DNA from: Fimenecus sp964557975
GTDB lineage: Bacteria > Bacillota > Clostridia > Oscillospirales > Acutalibacteraceae
DNA length: 62,176 bases
Assembly (NCBI GenBank): GCA_964557975.1
Contig: CAZLCG010000007.1
Coordinates: forward strand, 1 to 62,176
Direction of reading: 5' to 3'
The translations under genes were made by a program, and so were the position numbers. Positions 42,122 through 50,895 of the stretch are shown here, in pieces. The notes under the pieces were generated by a model. The model was not told where the DNA came from. It did not search any database and saw only the letters and a list, made by a program, of their open reading frames with translations. Numbering within the stretch: position 1 is the first letter of the stretch; the number at the start of each line of letters is the position of its first letter.

Positions 42122-43325
42122 GGAAGCCCCTCTTTTCTTTCTTTTCAGGTTTTTTATCCTCACGCGTTTCGCCGTCTTCCGAAACGCCTTCAAGTTCCTC
42201 TACCTCTTCCTGCGGTTTGTGTTCAGAAACTCCGCCTTCATCTGCGCCGGCGTCGATATCTTCGGATGCTTTTCCTTCCTGCGGTGATGAAACAACCGCT
42301 TCGCTCGCGACTTCAGCCTCATCTGCGCCGTCGCTGTGTCCATCGTCAGCAGGTCGTACGCCGTCCAAGACGTTTTGAGCAATTTTTGCAGTTTCATTTT
42401 CATCCTCCTCGTACTCTATCTTCTCGAACAGCCCCTGTGCAAACGCAGAAGGATTAAAAGGCTGTAAATCGTCGATCTGTTCGCCGACGCCGATAAACTT
42501 AACGGGTATGCCGAGCTCGTTTTTAATTGCAAGCACAACGCCGCCCCTTGCGGTTCCGTCAAGCTTAGTAAGCACAATACCCGTGATTTCGGCTGCCGAT
42601 TTAAACTCCCTCGCCTGATTCACCGCGTTCTGCCCCGTCGTGGCGTCAAGCACCAGCAGCACCTCGCGGTCCGAATAAGGAAGCTCACGGTCGATCACCC
42701 TGTAAATCTTCGCAAGCTCGTCCATAAGGTTTTTCTTGTTGTGAAGCCTGCCCGCCGTGTCGATAATTACTATATCCGTATTTCTCGCCTTTGCGGCGCT
42801 CACCGTATCGAACACAACCGCCGCGGGGTCTGCGCCCTCGCCGTGCTTTACAATGTCAACGCCCGAGCGCTCCGCCCAGATTTGAAGCTGGTCGATTGCC
42901 GCCGCCCTGAAGGTGTCCGCCGCGCCCAAAAGAACCTTTTTGCCCTGAGATTTATACATTGAAGCAAGTTTGCCTATGGTCGTCGTCTTACCGACGCCGT
43001 TTACGCCGATTACAAGAATAACCGACGGCTGTGTGATAAGCCCCATATCCTCGCCGCCGTAAAGCAGATCGGAAACAATATTTTTCATTTCCTCCTTTAT
43101 ATCGTCGGAATGTTTAAGCTTCTTCTCGGCGACGTTCTTTTTAAGCGTTTCGGTAATCTGAACCGCCGTAACCATACCTACGTCCGCCATAACAAGAATT
43201 TCCTCAAGCTCGGCGTACAAATCGTCGGTAATCTCCTCGGCAGAATCAAATAAGTCGTCGATCGCGCCCGACATTTTATTTCTGGTCTTTGTAAGACCGA
43301 AGTTTATTTTACTGAAAATTCCCAT
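42096..43325 (-). CDS. ftsY: Signal recognition particle receptor FtsY with acidic C-terminal tail
   Basis: A 409-residue SRP receptor GTPase. The N domain (1-85) starts with the amphipathic GIFSKINFGLTKTRNKM. The G domain has Walker A GVNGVGKT (107-114), DTFRAAA, DTAGR (189-193) and TKLDGTA. The canonical protein ends near residue 304. Here 105 more residues follow (305-409): a low-complexity Asp/Glu/Ala/Gly-rich stretch closing with KKPEKKEKRGFLGLFNRHS. In E. coli an acidic domain, and a similar KRGFFSWLGF start, are at the N terminus instead. The final codons also hold the rdgB ribosome site. Confidence 0.96.
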   Translation of the reverse strand: MGIFSKINFGLTKTRNKMSGAIDDLFDSAEEITDDLYAELEEILVMADVGMVTAVQITETLKKNVAEKKLKHSDDIKEEMKNIVSDLLYGGEDMGLITQPSVILVIGVNGVGKTTTIGKLASMYKSQGKKVLLGAADTFRAAAIDQLQIWAERSGVDIVKHGEGADPAAVVFDTVSAAKARNTDIVIIDTAGRLHNKKNLMDELAKIYRVIDRELPYSDREVLLVLDATTGQNAVNQAREFKSAAEITGIVLTKLDGTARGGVVLAIKNELGIPVKFIGVGEQIDDLQPFNPSAFAQGLFEKIEYEEDENETAKIAQNVLDGVRPADDGHSDGADEAEVASEAVVSSPQEGKASEDIDAGADEGGVSEHKPQEEVEELEGVSEDGETREDKKPEKKEKRGFLGLFNRHS

Positions 43326-43350
43326 AATATATCCTTTCGGTTGTCAAAGA

Positions 43351-46300
43351 TTACGCAAGTCCCAATTTTTTCGCCATCTCGGCGGTTTTTAATTCAAGGA
43401 GCTTTGAAACGCCCTTTTCCTGCATCGTTACGCCGTAAAGCACGTCAGCCTCCTCCATAGTACCGCGTCTGTGCGAAATAAGTATGAACTGCGTGTTTTT
43501 TGTCATTCGTCTTACATAATTTGCGTATCTCGTAACGTTAACGTCGTCCAAAGCCGCCTCAACCTCGTCGAAAATACAGAAAGGCGCGGGCGTGACTTTA
43601 AGGATTGCAAACAGCAGCGCTATTGCCGAAATTGCCTTTTCACCGCCCGAAAGCAAATCTATGTTTTTAACATTTTTGCCCGGCGGCTGAACCTTTATCT
43701 CAATATCGCATTCAAGAATGTCAAGCTCGTTTTCAAGCCTCAGCTCAGCCTTACCGCCGCCGAAAAGCTCACAGAACGTTTCGCCGAAGCAGGTATTGAT
43801 TTTGTTAAAGCTCTCCCTGAATTGCAGCGCCATTTTCCCCGTAAGCTCCGAAATAAGCTTCGTAAGCTCATCCTTGGATTTTTCTACGTCCGAAATCTGC
43901 GCCGACAAAAATTCATATCTCTCCGATACCTCTTTGTATTCCTCAATCGCGGAAACATTGACGGAACCCAAAGCTCTTATCAGGTTTTTAAGTTCTCCCA
44001 AGCGCTTTCCCGCAGCCTGATAATCCTCAATAACAATTTCAAGAGCCGCCGCTTCCCTGCGCGTCAGCTGATATTCGTCAAACAGCTTTGCCGTCAGCTC
44101 GTCATATTCCCTTCGCATCGCGATCTTGCGTTCCTCAAGCCGTGCAAGCTCGCCGCCGAGCTGTTCGCGCTCCGCAGTCTTTGAACGCTCCGAAAGACGC
44201 AGATCGTTCTGCTGCTTCTCAAAGCCGTCGCGCTTTTCGATAAGCGCGTCTATTTCGGCTCTTGAAGAAGCCGATTTCTTTTTAAGCTCCTCAATATTAA
44301 GATTTATATTCTCTATATTCTTCTTTAACCGTTCGTTCTTTCCAAGGATTTCGTCAATCTCCGCGTCAAGCTCCGCCGCCTTGCCCGTATGACCTTCCTT
44401 TCTCAAATTCAAGTGATGCAGAGTGTCCTCGTTTATTTCAATATCCTTTTTAAGCTCGACTGTTTTTACGCTTAATTCCGACGCCTTTTGCGAAAGCTTT
44501 TCTCTTGAGGCTGTAAGCTTTTCCCTGTCGCCCGTAAGCTTTTCAAGCTCGTTTTCCCTTTCGGCGATTTCCTTTGCAAGCGTTTCAACGATGGTTACCG
44601 CTTCGGCGGCATTCTCACGAATCGTTTTTATTCGGTCGGTTAAAGTCTGTTTTTCATCCGCAAGCTCACGGATACCGCCGGAAACGCTGTCCGCCTGCTC
44701 GCTTGCAAGCTTCAAATCGCCCTCACGGCGGATTTTTTCCTCATTAAGTCTTAAAAGATCGCCCTCTGCTCCGTCAAGCTCAGCTTTTGCCGCCGCCTTA
44801 TCCTCTGACAGACGCTTAAATTCCGCTTGTATTGTCTTAACCTCATTTTTAAGCGTTTCAAGGCTTTTGGTGAGTTTTTCAAGCTCGTTGCCTCGGCTTA
44901 AAATGCCGGCGTTTCTCATTCTCGAACCGCCCGTCATAGAGCCGCCCGCATTTATTATCTGCCCGTCAAGGGTAACAATTCTGAAACGGTAAGAATATTT
45001 TTTAGCGATTGCAACGGCGCAGTCCATATCGTCGGCTACGGCTGTTCTGCCCAGCAGGGATTTAATAATCTCCGAGTATTTTTTATCCGACGAAACAAGC
45101 TCGGAAGCAATACTGACAAAGCCGAACTGATCGTCCAAGCCCTTTTCGTCGAGCGTTCTGCCCCTTATTGCGGAAATCGGCAGAAATGTCGCCCTGCCCG
45201 CATTTGATTCCTTCAGAAAATTTATGGCTCGCTTCGCGTCGTTTTCATTGTCTGTTACTATGTTCTGAATTGCCGCGCCCAAAGCGGTTTCAACGGCAAC
45301 CGAGTATTTTTCCTTAACCGTGATAAGCTGTGAAAGAGGACCGTGAATACCCTTGAGAGCGCCCCTGCCCGACTCCTTCATAACGGCTTTTACCGCGCCC
45401 TGATAGCCCTCCATATTCTTTTCAAGGTCGGAAAGAAGCCTTATTCTGTCCTCCGCCTTATTTATAATTCTGTTTTTCTCGTTTAAAAGCGTTTCACATT
45501 CCTCGGCTTTTCTTGAACGGTTATCATAACGGATTTGATAGCCGTCGACCGAGTTTTTAATGCTCTGTATTTCATCCTCGCATTTTTTGAGCGCTTCCTC
45601 AGCCGCCTCTTCAGCCGACTTGTATTTAAGATAAACGTCCTCTCTGCCGCCGAGCGTGCTGTCAATAGCGGATATTCTGCTTTCAAGCTCCTGAACGGAG
45701 GTTTCCGCGGTTTCCGCCGTAACTCTTTTATCGGCAAGCTCTACCGACATAGACGAAATTTCCGCCGAAAGCTCCCGCGCCCTGTCTGAAAACATCATAT
45801 TGCTGTTTTTGTATAGCTCGTCCTGACGCGTCAGCTCCGACATCTCATTCTCAACAGCCGAAAGCTGTTCCTCGGCTTTTGCAATATTCCCTTGAGCCTC
45901 TTTGATTCTCTCGTCAAGATGCTGTTCGGTTTCGTTTTCGTTGAGCCTGTCCTTTTCAAGTCTTTCAACGGTTTCGCTGTTATGTATAATTGAGTTTTCC
46001 TCAACCTTGACCTGCGTTTCAAGCGCCTGTATCTGTTCCTCGGAAACGGAGCTTTTATTTCTTATTTCCTCAATTTGAACGTTTATTTCACGCACGCCCG
46101 CGCTCGCCCCGTCTATTTTTTCTTCAATTAAGGAAAGCTCGTCCTCAGCCTGCTTATAGTTTACCTCCGCAGTCGCGATCTTATGGTCCTGCTCGCGCAG
46201 CTTGTCGCCCGTCCTGTCAATGGTATTAAGCCAAAGACCTATTTCGAGATTTTTTCTCTCCTCGGCAAGCACAATAAATTTCCGAGCCTTTTCGCTTTGC

Positions 46301-46920
46301 GTTTTCAAAGGACCTATTCTCGATTCAAGCTCCGTCAGAATATCACGGAGTCTGACAAGATTTTCCTCCGCCTGCGTAAGGCGCTTTGCCGCGTCCGCCC
46401 TGCGGTAACGGAAATGGGAAATTCCCGCCGCTTCCTCAAGCATATCGCGCCTTTCGCCCGTCCTTGAGGAAACCATATCGGCGATTTTGCCCTGACCCAC
46501 TATAGAATAACCGTCGCGCCCGAGACCCGTATCCATAAACAGCTCGTTAATATCGCGCAGTCTTGCGCTCTCGCCGTTAATTAAATACTCGCTCTCGCCC
46601 GAACGGTAATATCTTCTTGTAATTGAAACCTCGTCTTTTTTATCGGACAGCGCTCTGTCTTTATTGTCAAGCCTCAGGGTAACCTCTGCGAAACCTTTAG
46701 CCTTTCTTATATCCGTGCCGTCAAAGATAACATCCTCCATCTTAGAGCCGCGGAGATTTTTCGTCGACTGCTCGCCGAGGACCCACCTTACCGCGTCGGA
46801 TATGTTGCTCTTGCCGCTGCCGTTAGGACCGACAACAGCCGTAATGCCTTTATTAAATTCAAGTACGGTTTTGTCAGGGAATGACTTGAAGCCCTGCATC
46901 TCCAGTGCTTTTAAAAACAT
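43351..46920 (-). CDS. smc: Chromosome segregation protein SMC
   Basis: The 1189-residue condensin ATPase. Walker A GPNGSGKS lies at 31-38. Two long coiled coils (about 170-505 and 670-1020) flank the hinge (about 510-660, with GG-rich SMTGGSRM). The C-terminal head has LLSGGEKAISAIALLFA and Walker B PFCIFDEVEAALDD. It acts with ScpA/ScpB, which are not in this window. Confidence 0.98.
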   Translation of the reverse strand: MFLKALEMQGFKSFPDKTVLEFNKGITAVVGPNGSGKSNISDAVRWVLGEQSTKNLRGSKMEDVIFDGTDIRKAKGFAEVTLRLDNKDRALSDKKDEVSITRRYYRSGESEYLINGESARLRDINELFMDTGLGRDGYSIVGQGKIADMVSSRTGERRDMLEEAAGISHFRYRRADAAKRLTQAEENLVRLRDILTELESRIGPLKTQSEKARKFIVLAEERKNLEIGLWLNTIDRTGDKLREQDHKIATAEVNYKQAEDELSLIEEKIDGASAGVREINVQIEEIRNKSSVSEEQIQALETQVKVEENSIIHNSETVERLEKDRLNENETEQHLDERIKEAQGNIAKAEEQLSAVENEMSELTRQDELYKNSNMMFSDRARELSAEISSMSVELADKRVTAETAETSVQELESRISAIDSTLGGREDVYLKYKSAEEAAEEALKKCEDEIQSIKNSVDGYQIRYDNRSRKAEECETLLNEKNRIINKAEDRIRLLSDLEKNMEGYQGAVKAVMKESGRGALKGIHGPLSQLITVKEKYSVAVETALGAAIQNIVTDNENDAKRAINFLKESNAGRATFLPISAIRGRTLDEKGLDDQFGFVSIASELVSSDKKYSEIIKSLLGRTAVADDMDCAVAIAKKYSYRFRIVTLDGQIINAGGSMTGGSRMRNAGILSRGNELEKLTKSLETLKNEVKTIQAEFKRLSEDKAAAKAELDGAEGDLLRLNEEKIRREGDLKLASEQADSVSGGIRELADEKQTLTDRIKTIRENAAEAVTIVETLAKEIAERENELEKLTGDREKLTASREKLSQKASELSVKTVELKKDIEINEDTLHHLNLRKEGHTGKAAELDAEIDEILGKNERLKKNIENINLNIEELKKKSASSRAEIDALIEKRDGFEKQQNDLRLSERSKTAEREQLGGELARLEERKIAMRREYDELTAKLFDEYQLTRREAAALEIVIEDYQAAGKRLGELKNLIRALGSVNVSAIEEYKEVSERYEFLSAQISDVEKSKDELTKLISELTGKMALQFRESFNKINTCFGETFCELFGGGKAELRLENELDILECDIEIKVQPPGKNVKNIDLLSGGEKAISAIALLFAILKVTPAPFCIFDEVEAALDDVNVTRYANYVRRMTKNTQFILISHRRGTMEEADVLYGVTMQEKGVSKLLELKTAEMAKKLGLA

Positions 46921-46921
46921 A

Positions 46922-47923
46922 TCATTTTTCCTTCACTGTTATTTCGTAATCGCTTAAAAATTCATTACCTTTTATTTTACACTGTATGCCGTAATTTTTC
47001 AATGCTTTTTCGTTTCTTTTTGACTGCCCTACCGCCTTTGAAACGGACTTTTCGGGAACCTCGACAATGTATTCGGCTCCCTTTGGCAAACCGCTGAAAG
47101 CCGCCAGCATTTTTTTAAGATATATTTCGCCCTCGCACAGCTCTCGGAACGCAGGATGATACGCTCCGCCGAGACAGCCCTCTTCGACACTTCCTCCCGA
47201 ATGAAGCCCGAGCCTTATCACTCTTATGCCGTTCTCTTTAAACATTAAAAGCAGTCGGGCGCAAAGGCTCACCGCGTCGTCAAGCGTTTGCGGAGTGTAT
47301 TTGCCCTCTCTCATAAGCCTTGCAAGCGCGGTATTTTCAAGTACGATCGTGGGGTAGATCCTGACCGTTTCGGGCTTTAGCTTTATCAGCTCCCGCGCGG
47401 TATAAATATCCTTTTCCGAGCTCGAGCCGTAAAGCCCCGTCATCATCTGAAGCCCTAAGGAAAAGCCGAAGCCTGAAATCATTTCCGACGCGGTTCTGAC
47501 GTCCTCGGCAGTATGACCTCTTTCGTTAAGAGCCAAAACGCCGTCGTCCATACTCTGCGCGCCGAGTTCTATTGCCGTCACGCCGTATTGCCTTAAAATT
47601 CGGAGTTTTTTTTCATCTATACAGTCGGGGCGTGTGGAGACCCTCACGCCTTTAAAATATTTTCGGTCAATATACGGCTTCGCGGCTTTTAAAAGGGAAA
47701 GCATATAATCCTCGTCAATCGCCGTAAAGCTGCCGCCGAAAAACGCTATTTCAGAGTTTTCGGGGCTTGCGTTTCCGCTTTTAATAGCGGTTTCGCAGGC
47801 TGCTTTGACCTCCTCGGGCAGGAGAGGTCGAGTTATTCCCGATATGGTTTTCTGGTTACAGAAGCTGCACATATGCGGACAGCCCTCATGCGGCACAAAA
47901 AGCGCTATGTTGGCGTGCCTCAC
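46922..47923 (-). CDS. Radical SAM protein of the rnc-smc cluster (Elp3/HemN-like domain)
   Basis: A 333-residue radical SAM protein with cluster cysteines C15, C19 and C22 (CPHMCSFC), then GGSFTAID and the STRPDCIDEKKL segment typical of Elp3/MiaB/NifB-domain proteins. Such a gene often sits between rnc and smc in Clostridia; its substrate is not known to me. It overlaps the rnc stop by four bases. Confidence 0.85.
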   Translation of the reverse strand: MRHANIALFVPHEGCPHMCSFCNQKTISGITRPLLPEEVKAACETAIKSGNASPENSEIAFFGGSFTAIDEDYMLSLLKAAKPYIDRKYFKGVRVSTRPDCIDEKKLRILRQYGVTAIELGAQSMDDGVLALNERGHTAEDVRTASEMISGFGFSLGLQMMTGLYGSSSEKDIYTARELIKLKPETVRIYPTIVLENTALARLMREGKYTPQTLDDAVSLCARLLLMFKENGIRVIRLGLHSGGSVEEGCLGGAYHPAFRELCEGEIYLKKMLAAFSGLPKGAEYIVEVPEKSVSKAVGQSKRNEKALKNYGIQCKIKGNEFLSDYEITVKEK

Positions 47924-48588
47924 AGTCCCATCAGCTCCAAAGCCTTTTTGGCGGCGTCCTGCTCCGCGCGTTTTTTGCTTCTGCCCTTGCCCCGTCCTAT
48001 AACGTTGCTGTTCAAGCGGACCTCGACCTCAAAGGTCTTATCGTGGTCGGGACCCGACTCCGAAACCGTTTTATAAACAAGCTCCTCGCCCTGATTTTGC
48101 TGAACTACCTCCTGCAAGGCGGTCTTGTAATCCTTAAAGCTCGGCTTTGCCTCGACATAGGGCTCGACAAAGCGCAGTATAAACTTTTTCGCCTCGTCAA
48201 TTCCTCCGTCAAGATAGATTGCGGCAATAACCGCCTCGAACGCGTCTGAAAGCACCGACGGTCTTTGCCGTCCGCCCGTGCGCTCCTCGCCGTTTGAAAG
48301 CAAAATATGTTCCCCCAAGTCCACCTGCTTTGCAAACTCAAAAAGGGATTTTTCACAAACGGCATAAGAACGGAGCTTTGTCAGCTCTCCCTCGGGGAAA
48401 TTTTTATGATGCGAAAACAGATACTCGGCGGTTACGAAGCCGAGAACCGAGTCTCCCAAAAATTCAAGTCTTTCGTTATCCCCCTGAGACGAATGATGCT
48501 CGTTGGCGAAGGAGGAATGTGTAAGCGCCCTCGTAAGCAGAGCATTGTTTTTAAACCCGTAACCGATTTTTTTCTCAAATTCAGTCAT
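47920..48588 (-). CDS. rnc: Ribonuclease III
   Basis: A 222-residue double-strand RNA endonuclease. The catalytic signature ERLEFLGDSVLGFV (39-52) is intact, and a C-terminal double-strand RNA-binding domain (about 155-222) ends in GRGKGRSKKRAEQDAAKKAL. It overlaps plsX by eight bases. No acpP gene lies between plsX and rnc here. Confidence 0.97.
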   Translation of the reverse strand: MTEFEKKIGYGFKNNALLTRALTHSSFANEHHSSQGDNERLEFLGDSVLGFVTAEYLFSHHKNFPEGELTKLRSYAVCEKSLFEFAKQVDLGEHILLSNGEERTGGRQRPSVLSDAFEAVIAAIYLDGGIDEAKKFILRFVEPYVEAKPSFKDYKTALQEVVQQNQGEELVYKTVSESGPDHDKTFEVEVRLNSNVIGRGKGRSKKRAEQDAAKKALELMGL

Positions 48589-49585
48589 TCTCTTTTCCGT
48601 CCTTTAAAGCCTCGGCGGTAATTTCTATAAAACCGCTCTCAATATATTTCACAGCCTGCCCGACCGCGTTTTTTAAAGCGTATGCGTCAGCCGAGCCGTG
48701 AGCCTTTATAACGGGCTTGTTAACGCCCAAAATAGGCGCTCCTCCGTATTTTTTATAGTTCATTTTTTCCGAGAAAGCGTCCATTCCGGATTTCACTCCG
48801 ATGTAGGAGAGCATAGAAAATATATTCTTTTTAAAAATGCTTTTAATTTCACCCGTAATAAACTTCGCAACGCCCTCGTACATTTTAAGAATTACGTTGC
48901 CCGTAAAGCCGTCCGCTACGATAACGTCCGCCTTCCCGAACGCAATATCGCGAACCTCAATATTGCCCGTAAAGCTGATATTCGGAAGCTTGGAAAGCCT
49001 TTTGTACGTTTCTGTCTGTAAGGGAGTGCCTTTTGTTTCCTCCGCGCCGATATTTGCAAGCGCAACCCTCGGATTTTCCAAGCCCATAATTTTTTTCATA
49101 TAGAGGTCGCCTATAACCGCGAACTGGCAAAGCATTTCGGGAGTGCATTCAACATTCGCGCCCGTGTCCACAAGTATAAAAGCGCCCTCCTTAGACGGCA
49201 TAACCCCGCCTATCGCAGGTCTTTTTACGCCCTTTATTCTTTTAACGATCAGCGTTGCGCCGACTAAAAGCGCGCCCGTGCTGCCTGCCGAAACAAATGC
49301 GTCGCCCTCGCCCGCAGAGAGAGCGTCAAGCCCTATGCCCATTGAGGTTTTTCTCTTTGACTTTATGATCTCCGTCGGCGGCGTTGTCATCTCAAAAACG
49401 CCCTCGGCGTCTTTTATTTCAAATGAGGAAATGTCAATACCGTTTTCCTCGGCGCATTTCCTTATTTCCTTTTCGCTGCCCGTAAGCATAATACTTACGC
49501 CGTATTCTTTTTCGGCGTCGACAGCGCCCCTGATTATTTCAAGCGGAGCGTTGTCGCCGCCGAAAGCGTCAATTATTATTTTCAT
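48581..49585 (-). CDS. plsX: Phosphate acyltransferase
   Basis: A 334-residue PlsX that makes acyl-phosphate from acyl-ACP for phospholipid synthesis. It starts with KIIIDAFGGDNAPLEI and carries SAGSTGALLVGA and ADGFTGNVILKMYEG. It is coupled to trmFO by a 4-base overlap. fapR, fab and acpP genes are not adjacent. Confidence 0.96.
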   Translation of the reverse strand: MKIIIDAFGGDNAPLEIIRGAVDAEKEYGVSIMLTGSEKEIRKCAEENGIDISSFEIKDAEGVFEMTTPPTEIIKSKRKTSMGIGLDALSAGEGDAFVSAGSTGALLVGATLIVKRIKGVKRPAIGGVMPSKEGAFILVDTGANVECTPEMLCQFAVIGDLYMKKIMGLENPRVALANIGAEETKGTPLQTETYKRLSKLPNISFTGNIEVRDIAFGKADVIVADGFTGNVILKMYEGVAKFITGEIKSIFKKNIFSMLSYIGVKSGMDAFSEKMNYKKYGGAPILGVNKPVIKAHGSADAYALKNAVGQAVKYIESGFIEITAEALKDGKEND

Positions 49586-50895
49586 ATCCCGTTTTCTCCT
49601 TTAAAGCTTAAAAGGTCTTTCATTGAGCGTTCAGCCAAAGCCGTATATCTTTCGCTTTTATCGCGTATTTTATCTTCAAGCGGCGGCAAAATGCCGAAAT
49701 TCGCGCCCATAGGCTGAAAATTTTTAACCGTTTCGTCGCTTATATATCTTGAAAGCGCACCCGTCATGGTAGTTTCCGGAAGCGTAACGGTGCGAAGCCC
49801 TTTTAAACGCCTTGCCGCGTTAAGCCCCGCCATTATTCCCGACGCAGCGGATTCCATATAGCCTTCCACACCCGTAATCTGCCCCGCGAAGAAAATATTC
49901 GGTTTTTCTCTCATACCGAAATCCGAATTTAAGATCTCGGGCGAATTTATAAAAGTATTTCTGTGCATGACGCCGTATCTCAAAAATTCCGCGCTGCGAA
50001 GCGCAGGGAACATTGAAAAAACTCTTTTTTGCTCGCCGAATTTTAAATTCGTCTGGAAGCCGACAAGGTTATACATGCTTCCCGCGCTGTTCTCCTTGCG
50101 GAGCTGAAGATTTGCCCACGGTCTGTGTCCCGTTTTCGGGTTTGTAAGACCGACGGGCTTTAACGGACCGTATCGCATCGCGTCTTTTCCCCGAGAGGCT
50201 AACACCTCAATAGGCATACAGCCCTCATAGACGTCCTTTTTTCGGTCAAAAGAATGTATTTGGGCGCTCTCGGCGTTAATTATCTCGTTATAGAAGCTTT
50301 CGTATTCTTCCTTGTCCATGGGGCAGTTGATATAGTCGTCCTCACCGCCCCTGCCGTAACGCGACCGGCAAAAAGCGAAATCCATATCTATGCTCTCGGC
50401 GGATACAATCGGCGCTGCGGCGTCGTAGAACGAAAGCGAATCGCCGCAAAGCTCCTTTACGGTAACGGAAATCCTCTCGCTTGCAAGAGGTCCCGCCGCT
50501 ATGATGACCGCGTCCGCCTCGGGCAGAGAACCGACCTCTTTTTCAATTACCGTTATAAGCGGCTCGGACTTTATTTTTTCGGTTACAAGCCGTGAAAACA
50601 GCGTTCTGTCCACCGCAAGCGCGCCGCCTGCCGGCACACGGGTTTCAAGCGCCGCATTAACGCAGATCGAACCGAACGTCTGCATTTCACGCTTTAAAAG
50701 CCCTGACGCGGAATTAAGCCTTTCCGCCTTGAACGAATTTGAACAGACAAGCTCCGCGAAATCATCGGTCTTATGCGCGGGGGAACGCTTTAACGGCTTC
50801 ATCTCGTACAAATCAACCGTGATTCCCGCATTTTTTAACTGCCACGCCGCTTCGCACCCTGCAAGACCTGCGCCGATAACCGCTGCTTTCATCAT
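49582..50895 (-). CDS. trmFO: Folate/FAD-dependent tRNA (uracil-54-C5)-methyltransferase
   Basis: A 437-residue flavoenzyme that makes ribothymidine-54 using methylene-THF. FAD-binding GAGLAGCEAAWQL at the N terminus, CSNSFKAERLNSASGLLK with a conserved cysteine, and GMREKPNIFFAGQITGVEGY are typical. It overlaps topA by four bases. It is normally found next to topA and dprA in Firmicutes. Confidence 0.96.
   Translation of the reverse strand: MMKAAVIGAGLAGCEAAWQLKNAGITVDLYEMKPLKRSPAHKTDDFAELVCSNSFKAERLNSASGLLKREMQTFGSICVNAALETRVPAGGALAVDRTLFSRLVTEKIKSEPLITVIEKEVGSLPEADAVIIAAGPLASERISVTVKELCGDSLSFYDAAAPIVSAESIDMDFAFCRSRYGRGGEDDYINCPMDKEEYESFYNEIINAESAQIHSFDRKKDVYEGCMPIEVLASRGKDAMRYGPLKPVGLTNPKTGHRPWANLQLRKENSAGSMYNLVGFQTNLKFGEQKRVFSMFPALRSAEFLRYGVMHRNTFINSPEILNSDFGMREKPNIFFAGQITGVEGYMESAASGIMAGLNAARRLKGLRTVTLPETTMTGALSRYISDETVKNFQPMGANFGILPPLEDKIRDKSERYTALAERSMKDLLSFKGENGI

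Noticed and set aside
42096..42193. 24-residue N-terminal extension of RdgB
   Set aside because: It is basic sequence from ftsY in another frame; conservation starts at the TTG with its own ribosome site.
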